A stretch of 64,000 nucleotides of DNA from Catenibacillus scindens (lineage in GTDB: Bacteria; Bacillota; Clostridia; Lachnospirales; Lachnospiraceae), in assembly GCF_014202115.1 (NCBI RefSeq), contig NZ_JACHFW010000001.1, positions 608,511 to 672,510 of the forward strand. The letters are read 5' to 3'. The position numbers and the translations under genes were made by a program. Each line of letters begins with the position of its first letter. Positions within the stretch are counted from its first letter, which is position 1. This document shows, in pieces, positions 57,788 through 64,000 of this stretch. The notes under the pieces were generated by a model, which saw only the letters and a list, made by a program, of their open reading frames with translations, was not told the origin of the DNA and made no database searches.

Positions 57788-59512
57788 TTATTCCGCCAGC
57801 GCCATCAGCGCTTTTGTCAGTTTAGCCAGCATCCGGTCTCCATCTTCAATAGATGTTCCCTTAACGCCCATATAAAACTTGATCTTTGGTTCTGTACCTG
57901 AAGGTCTTGCACAGCACCATGCATCATTTTCCAATTCGTAATAGAGAACATTAGACACCGGAAGATCCAGTTTTGTCTTTGCGCCGGTGTTCATATCCAG
58001 ACGAATGGAAGTTTTATAGTCCCGAACAGCTTCCACCTTAAAAGTATCAAATGCTTTCGGCGGATTGATGCGAAGTTTTTCCATCATCGCATGAATCTTT
58101 TCTACGCCGTCAATACCTTTCAGTGTAATGGACTGAAGGCCCTCTCTGTAATATCCGTACTGTCTATAAATATCCATCATCTGATCCCAGAGAGTCTTGC
58201 CCTGGATTTTGCACCAGGAAGCCACCTCGCACAGCGCCATAACAGCCGCCACAGCATCCTTATCCCTGGCATGAGTGCCTACAAGGCAGCCGTAGCTTTC
58301 TTCCAGACCGAAAACATAGGAATATGTGTGCTGCTGCTCAAAAAATTTAATCTGCTCACCGATATATTTAAAGCCGGTAAGGACTTCAATGAGCTTCACA
58401 TGGTACGCCTCCGCCAGAGCGTCCGCCATGTTGGTGGTCACAATAGTCTTTACCAGGGCGCCGTTTTCAGGAAGTGTGCCGTTTTCTTTCCGCTGACGGA
58501 GAATATATTCCGCAATGACCATACCGGACATATTTCCGGTAAAACTTACATACTCTCCGGTAGCGCTATCCTTAGCATACACGCCGAGACGGTCAGCGTC
58601 TGGGTCCGTAGCCAGTACAATGTCCGCGTCCACTTTTTTCGCAAGCTCAAGGGCCAAAGCAAAGGCTTTGGGATCTTCCGGATTTGGATAGCTTACTGTA
58701 GGGAAATCTCCGTCGGGAAGTTCCTGTTCAGACACCACATAAACATTTTTAAATCCCAGTTCCTCAAGCACACGGCGCACAGGGAGATTGCCGGTTCCAT
58801 GAAGGGGCGTATAGACAATCTTAATATCCTCGGCCACCTGCTGAATATATTCCGGGTGGATGATTTGGGTTTTAATAGCCTCAATATATGCGTCGTCAAT
58901 CTCTTTGCCGATGGTGTGATACAGTCCGGCCTTTACCGCGTCCGCCTCAGACATAGTCTTAACATCATGATAATCGGTCACTTTATTGACCTCGGAAATA
59001 ATCTCCTTATCTTTCGGGTAAGTGATCTGGGCGCCATCCTCCCAGTAAACTTTGTAGCCGTTGTATTCCGGCGGATTATGGCTGGCAGTGATGACGATGC
59101 CTGCCACACAGCCAAGCTGACGCACCGCAAATGAAAGCTCCGGCGTAGGACGCAGGGAATCAAAACGGTAAGTCTTAATGCCATTGGCGTTAAGGCACAG
59201 AGCTGCCTCCCTAGAAAATTCCGGGGACATATGTCTGGAATCGTAGGCGATGGCAACGCCCTTGTCCTGACCATTTTCAGAAATAATAAAATTTGCCAGC
59301 CCCTGGGTGGCCTTGCGGACTGTATATACATTCATCCGGTTTGTCCCTGCGCCGATAACGCCGCGCAGGCCACCGGTGCCAAATTCCAGGTCTTTGTAAA
59401 AACGGTCTTCAATCTCGCTCTCATTGCCTTCAATATTTTTCAGTTCTTCCCTGGTCGCCTGGTCAAAATAATCATTTTCCAGCCAGAAGCGATAAGTGTC
59501 TTGATAACTCAT
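57788..59512 (-). CDS. Phosphoglucomutase/phosphomannomutase
   Basis: This alpha-D-phosphohexomutase interconverts hexose 6- and 1-phosphates. It has 574 residues, like PgcA-type enzymes. The catalytic phosphoserine loop is GIVITASHNPPEYNGYKVYW (about 145-164), the metal loop is DPDADRLGV (about 305), the sugar-binding GLEESYG lies near 405 and the phosphate-binding CARPSGTEPKIKFY near 545. It supplies mannose-1-P or glucose-1-P to the nucleotide-sugar enzymes around it. It follows the fusion gene 61871-59538 by 25 bases, so they are probably one operon. Confidence 0.93.
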   Translation of the reverse strand: MSYQDTYRFWLENDYFDQATREELKNIEGNESEIEDRFYKDLEFGTGGLRGVIGAGTNRMNVYTVRKATQGLANFIISENGQDKGVAIAYDSRHMSPEFSREAALCLNANGIKTYRFDSLRPTPELSFAVRQLGCVAGIVITASHNPPEYNGYKVYWEDGAQITYPKDKEIISEVNKVTDYHDVKTMSEADAVKAGLYHTIGKEIDDAYIEAIKTQIIHPEYIQQVAEDIKIVYTPLHGTGNLPVRRVLEELGFKNVYVVSEQELPDGDFPTVSYPNPEDPKAFALALELAKKVDADIVLATDPDADRLGVYAKDSATGEYVSFTGNMSGMVIAEYILRQRKENGTLPENGALVKTIVTTNMADALAEAYHVKLIEVLTGFKYIGEQIKFFEQQHTYSYVFGLEESYGCLVGTHARDKDAVAAVMALCEVASWCKIQGKTLWDQMMDIYRQYGYYREGLQSITLKGIDGVEKIHAMMEKLRINPPKAFDTFKVEAVRDYKTSIRLDMNTGAKTKLDLPVSNVLYYELENDAWCCARPSGTEPKIKFYMGVKGTSIEDGDRMLAKLTKALMALAE

Positions 59513-59537
59513 TTTTATTCCTCCTCGTCAGGGCCTA

Positions 59538-61871
59538 TTAAACATGGGTACGGATAAACGTACATTTGCCGCTGATCTGTATTTTCTTACGTCCCGCCGG
59601 CACGAAAAAGCTGTCTGCCGGCTTAAAAGAAAGGACTTTTTTATCACAACTGATATGGCCCTCCCCATCAATGATTAAAATGGAATTAAAGGACGTTTCA
59701 TCAATATCCAGTGTAACCTCTTTGCCTACTGTATATTTACTGCTCTCAAAATATTTGCAGCTTCCCAGAAGCTCGATTTCAAAGCCGTTGCCTGTGGTGA
59801 TCCGGTCCGCCACGTTCACCGCTTTATTATGAAGAACCTCAAGGGTTGAAACATCGGTAGCTTTCTCCAGGTGGAGTTCCCGGGGATTTCCGAATTTGTC
59901 CCGGCGGTCATAATCATAAAGACGATAAGTGCAGTTGGAGTTCTGCTGGATCTCACAGATCAGGATTCCGGCGCCGATGGCGTGGATAGTTCCTGCCTTG
60001 ACAAAAAATGTATCGCCTTTGTGAACCTCCACTTTATTGAGAACTTCAAGAACTGTATTGTCTTTTACCCTTTGCTGCAGCTCCTCTTTGGAAATATCCC
60101 TGTTCACGCCATAATAAATACTGGCTCCAGGATCGCAGTCCATAATGTACCACATTTCATTTTTTCCATACTCGTTTTCGCGGCTAAGAGCGTATTCGTC
60201 ATTGGGATGAACCTGAATGGACAGAGGATTTTTCGCGTCAATAAACTTGATCAAAATGGGAAAACGCTCAAACGCCTGGCATTTCCATCCCAGCCCCTCT
60301 TCGCCAATGCCTTTAATGTACTCGCCAAAAAGCATACCCTTGTAAGGGCCCTCGGCGATAATACTCTGCCCGTCTTTGTGGGAGGACAGCTCCCAGCTCT
60401 CAGCGATCACGTCATAATCACATTTTTTGTGATAAATATCCCTCAGCTTCGTTCCGCCCCACAGGTAATCTTTGAAGGCCGGCTCCAGTTTGACAAATCC
60501 GGCATCCTGGATATAGCGTCTTGGCATCGTCTCTGATTTAATAGAATCCTCGTCCACAAGTTTCTGCCCAATGGAAATCTCAATAATGATCACTTCGGAA
60601 TCGGTATTATTGGACACAGCATGTTCCACGCCAACAGGCACGTACACCGTCTCTTTTGCCCGGTAATCCCGGCATTCCTTCCCAAGAGTAATGGACGCCA
60701 CGCCTTTGACCACCGTCCACTGCTCACTGCGCATGCCGTGTTTGTGGAGATGGTGGGTCTTTCCGGGAAATACAACCACTTTTTTGACCTTAAAGAAGGA
60801 ATCATCCTCAAGCACCTGCTGGGTTCCCCACTCATAATAGAATGTACTGTGGTTCTCAAAAAAGCGGCTGTACTGATCATGGTTTTTACGCATGATCTCC
60901 TTAATATTCCCTGACTGTCCTTTCTTTGAAATATACAGAGCGTCGTCAGTGTTGACAATGATGGTATCCTCCAGACCATTGGCCACAACGAGCTGTTCTT
61001 TGGAGCGGTTGATCACAGTAACATTGCCACATTTTTCTTCAATGACATTTTTGCCGACCCCGGATTTTGTATAATCGGAAAGTTTTTCCAGGTCGCCGAT
61101 ATCAAACCACTGGAAACCGGATTTAATGACCCGCACATTGTCCGATTTTTCAAAAACTGCGTGTTCAATACTCATAGCCGGAACCGGCGCCATGGACTTC
61201 TTATCTAAAAGGATCATCTGCCGCCCGTAATTAATCTTTTTCTCAGCATTCTCGCAGGAAGAATAGATCTGCGGAGCGTGAAGCTTCAGCTCATGAAGAA
61301 AATCTCCGGACCGGAATAAAAAGTTTCCGCTGTTCCACAGATAATCCCCGGACCGGATATAGCGGCTAGCTGTCTCCACATCCGGTTTTTCCTTAAATGC
61401 CAGCACTTTTTCACCATCATACTGGATGTAACCGTAGCCGTTATTAGGGGAGTCCGGCTGCATGCCAAAAGTAACAAGAGCGCCTTCCCGAGCCATATTC
61501 TGGGCACGGATCACAGTATCCTTATAATTCTCCCCTTCAATGATCTGATCTGCAGACAAAACAAAGACAAGCTCCGATGGATTCAGGCCCATACAGATCA
61601 TGGCCACCGCCGGAGCTGTCTTTTTGGCATCCTCCTCAAGGAAACACCGATAGCGCAGCCCCTGGAAGGCTTTCATCTGGCTTTCGATAATAAATTTATA
61701 GTTCAAATTCGACGAAATGATAAATTCATCACAAAAGGGAATATTTTTAGCCACCATCTCCTGCAACAGAGAGCGGCCTTCCTTAACCTCCATAAACTGC
61801 TTTGGATAATTTTCCCGTGACAGCGGCCACATACTGTTCCCTTTGCCGCCTGCCAGTATGATACATTTCAT
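59538..61871 (-). CDS. Three-domain fusion: mannose-1-P guanylyltransferase, cupin, type I mannose-6-P isomerase
   Basis: Residues 1-280 are a GDP-mannose pyrophosphorylase fold, 340-455 a type II isomerase cupin (VVVFPGKTHHLHKHGMRSEQ) and 465-777 a zinc-dependent type I phosphomannose isomerase (FKDYLWGGTKLRDIY, NPLSIQVHPNDEYA, GTIHAIGAGILICEIQQNS). The nucleotide loop reads GGKGNSMWPLSRENYPKQF where the family has G-T/E-R-L/F, so the key arginine is missing. It might have lost or changed guanylyltransferase activity. The type I domain has its metal ligands (QVHPNDE and the later His). It may channel fructose-6-P to mannose-1-P with the mutase next door. Confidence 0.88.
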   Translation of the reverse strand: MKCIILAGGKGNSMWPLSRENYPKQFMEVKEGRSLLQEMVAKNIPFCDEFIISSNLNYKFIIESQMKAFQGLRYRCFLEEDAKKTAPAVAMICMGLNPSELVFVLSADQIIEGENYKDTVIRAQNMAREGALVTFGMQPDSPNNGYGYIQYDGEKVLAFKEKPDVETASRYIRSGDYLWNSGNFLFRSGDFLHELKLHAPQIYSSCENAEKKINYGRQMILLDKKSMAPVPAMSIEHAVFEKSDNVRVIKSGFQWFDIGDLEKLSDYTKSGVGKNVIEEKCGNVTVINRSKEQLVVANGLEDTIIVNTDDALYISKKGQSGNIKEIMRKNHDQYSRFFENHSTFYYEWGTQQVLEDDSFFKVKKVVVFPGKTHHLHKHGMRSEQWTVVKGVASITLGKECRDYRAKETVYVPVGVEHAVSNNTDSEVIIIEISIGQKLVDEDSIKSETMPRRYIQDAGFVKLEPAFKDYLWGGTKLRDIYHKKCDYDVIAESWELSSHKDGQSIIAEGPYKGMLFGEYIKGIGEEGLGWKCQAFERFPILIKFIDAKNPLSIQVHPNDEYALSRENEYGKNEMWYIMDCDPGASIYYGVNRDISKEELQQRVKDNTVLEVLNKVEVHKGDTFFVKAGTIHAIGAGILICEIQQNSNCTYRLYDYDRRDKFGNPRELHLEKATDVSTLEVLHNKAVNVADRITTGNGFEIELLGSCKYFESSKYTVGKEVTLDIDETSFNSILIIDGEGHISCDKKVLSFKPADSFFVPAGRKKIQISGKCTFIRTHV

Positions 61872-62326
61872 TTACATTCTCCTTCTATAATCAAACTGCT
61901 TCTTCAATCATGGTTTTATATTAAACGACAAATATATTTGTCGTTTAATATAAAACCTCCGGGGGATGCGCACGATTTTTGCAAGGAAAGATCGGCGCTT
62001 TGCGCAGCAAAAACCGGCGCAGGAAACGTCATAATAAAAATTATTATGACGTTTCCTATAGTATACCCATTTCATTCCGGGTTGTAAATATAGTAAACGA
62101 TAAATATATTTGTCGTTTACTATAAATATTGCCGAAAAAGAACAAATTACTCCTAAGGTTTTAACAGCAGGCAGAAATTGCCGTTCTTTTCCACGGTCTT
62201 TCCGGAAAAAATAAAGGCAAACTATTGTTTTTTAAAACTCTTTAGTGTATGATTCTTATTGAGAAAAAACAGCCTTTCGCCTGTAAAAGTGCGAAGCGGC
62301 TGTAAAAATTTATAAATGGAGGATGA
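61872..62326. promoter_or_regulatory. Divergent gap with three large palindromes
   Basis: A perfect 46-bp palindrome lies at 61912-61957 (core AACGACAAATATATTTGTCG). A hairpin with a 17-bp stem and 3-base loop lies at 62021-62057 (GGAAACGTCATAATAA). A 36-bp palindrome with one mismatched pair lies at 62089-62124 and shares the TAAACGA..TCGTTTA core with the first. No gene is present. The gap lies between the minus-strand fusion gene and manC. Confidence 0.8.
62225..62253 (+). promoter_or_regulatory. manC promoter
   Basis: TTGTTT (62225-62230), a 17-base spacer ending GTG and TATGAT (62248-62253) lie about 75 bases before the start codon. Confidence 0.6.
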
Positions 62327-63403
62327 ATGTCATTGAAAAAAACAGCATTAATCATGGCCGGCGGCCGCGGTGAGCGTTTTTGGCCCCGCAGCAGGAAAAG
62401 TCTTCCCAAACAGTTTCTTTCGTTAACTAACGACGGGAAAACTATGATCCAGCTTACTGTTGAGCGTATTTTGCCGCTGGTTGCCATGGAGGACATATAT
62501 ATTGCCACCAACGAAGCTTACCGGCCTCTGGTGCGCCAGCAGCTCCCGCAGCTTCCGGAGGAAAATATTTTATGCGAACCTGTGGGACGCAACACGGCCC
62601 CATGTATCGGACTTGGGGCCGTCCATATCCATCACAAATATGAGGATGCCATCATGATGGTTCTTCCCTCAGATCATCTCATAAAAAATAATGAGATGTT
62701 TGTACAGACACTGACCGACGCCTGCCAGATCGCAGAGCAGGGACAGAACCTTGTTACCCTGGGCATTACACCCAATTACCCGGAAACCGGCTACGGTTAT
62801 ATCAAGGCGGACAAAAACACCCCCAACGGTCCAGCCTACTTGGTGGAGCGCTTTGTTGAAAAGCCGGATCTTGATCTTGCCCGCCAGTATGTCCAGAGCG
62901 GCGAATATTACTGGAACAGCGGCATGTTCATATGGAAGCTTTCTTCCATCCTGACAAACCTTAAAAATCATATGCCCGCCACCTTTGAGGGGCTTAGCGC
63001 TATCCAAAAGGCTATCGGCACACCTGACCAGGAACATGTCTTAAAAGAAGTTTTTCCCTCACTTCCGTCTGAATCCATCGACTATGGCGTTATGGAGAAA
63101 GCTTCCGGCATTAACATTCTCCCAGGAGACTTCGGCTGGGACGATGTGGGTTCATGGCTGGCCATTGAGCGGATTAAAGGCACCGACGCTGATGAAAACA
63201 CCTTCACCGGCAATGTTGTGGCTATAGATACATCCCATTGTATCATTGAAGGCCAGGATAAGCTCATCGCCGCCGTCGGCCTGAAAGATATCATTGTGGT
63301 GGACACACCTGATGCCACCCTGATCTGCCACAAGGAAAAGACCGGCGAAATCAAAAAGCTTTTAGATCTGCTCCGCAGTCAAAATAAAGAAACTTATTTA
63401 TAG
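62327..63403 (+). CDS. manC: Mannose-1-phosphate guanylyltransferase
   Basis: ManC makes GDP-mannose from GTP and mannose-1-phosphate. The canonical loop ALIMAGGRGERFWPRSRKSL, PVGRNTAPCIGLGA, MVLPSDHLI (metal Asp) and FVEKPDLDLARQYV are present. At 358 aa it is the short form without the isomerase domain. GGAGGATGA precedes the ATG. It probably does the reaction that the degenerate domain of the neighbouring fusion cannot, feeding gmd downstream. Confidence 0.95.
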   Translation: MSLKKTALIMAGGRGERFWPRSRKSLPKQFLSLTNDGKTMIQLTVERILPLVAMEDIYIATNEAYRPLVRQQLPQLPEENILCEPVGRNTAPCIGLGAVHIHHKYEDAIMMVLPSDHLIKNNEMFVQTLTDACQIAEQGQNLVTLGITPNYPETGYGYIKADKNTPNGPAYLVERFVEKPDLDLARQYVQSGEYYWNSGMFIWKLSSILTNLKNHMPATFEGLSAIQKAIGTPDQEHVLKEVFPSLPSESIDYGVMEKASGINILPGDFGWDDVGSWLAIERIKGTDADENTFTGNVVAIDTSHCIIEGQDKLIAAVGLKDIIVVDTPDATLICHKEKTGEIKKLLDLLRSQNKETYL

Positions 63404-63488
63404 ATTTTTAGCTGGCATCCGGCAGGCGGCATCTTAAACAGGCGCCTTTCTCCGGAGATTTACAGACCTTTACGCCAGCCAATCATAG

Positions 63489-64000
<512 letters not shown>

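Noticed and set aside
63411..63480. Inverted GCTGGC/GCCAGC between manC and gmd as a terminator
   Set aside because: The loop is over 55 bases and no T-run follows, so read-through from manC to gmd is more likely.

Overview
The window reads as a chromosome segment of a Gram-positive anaerobe of the class Clostridia, most likely a Lachnospiraceae relative. I infer this from gene families and signals, not from a search. The signs are Firmicutes-type RpoB, RpoC, RF3 and UvrA, the MurT/GatD pair, zinc-ribbon/YARHG and DUF4367 proteins, strong AGGAGG ribosome sites, and intrinsic terminators after most transcription units. I found no tRNA, rRNA or CRISPR array.

Left part (about 1-13.6 kb) is accessory DNA. 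A group II intron lies just past the rpoC terminator and has been split: its 5' end is at about 13.43-13.59 kb, and its maturase remnant and domains V/VI are at 0.21-0.98 kb. The 12.4 kb between is an island holding truncated genes (T5orf172/GIY-YIG-like, serine recombinase tail, lipoprotein stubs, HNH nuclease) and one coherent signalling unit. That unit is a three-gene sensor/kinase/LuxR-type regulator operon (8.0-11.3 kb) plus two lipoprotein or zinc-ribbon units. All three transcription units start from promoters carrying the same 18-bp motif at a fixed distance from the -10 box. This is the best candidate for an undescribed system in the window.

Middle part (13.6-45.1 kb) is core genome, mostly on the minus strand. 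It holds rpoB-rpoC with their own promoter, two DegV proteins, prfC, uvrA, a DUF134-NifX fusion, a two-component system, gatD-murT (murT looks leaderless), an amidase, and rpmG-secE-nusG-rplK-rplA-rplJ-rplL. The usual rplL-rpoB junction is broken: rplL ends at a terminator and rpoB starts 20 kb away. Several RNA elements are visible, including an L10-type leader, paired hairpins before rplK and rplA, and two unidentified structured candidates.

Right part (45-64 kb) is cell-envelope biology: comF, a secreted protein with a DUF4367 membrane protein, an LCP ligase, a MerR-methyltransferase fusion, the dTDP-rhamnose set rfbABDC, a tandem-repeat coiled-coil protein, and GDP-mannose genes (phosphohexomutase, a three-domain guanylyltransferase/isomerase fusion, manC and a partial gmd). 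Together these supply dTDP-L-rhamnose and GDP-mannose-derived sugars for a surface polysaccharide that the LCP protein may attach to the wall.
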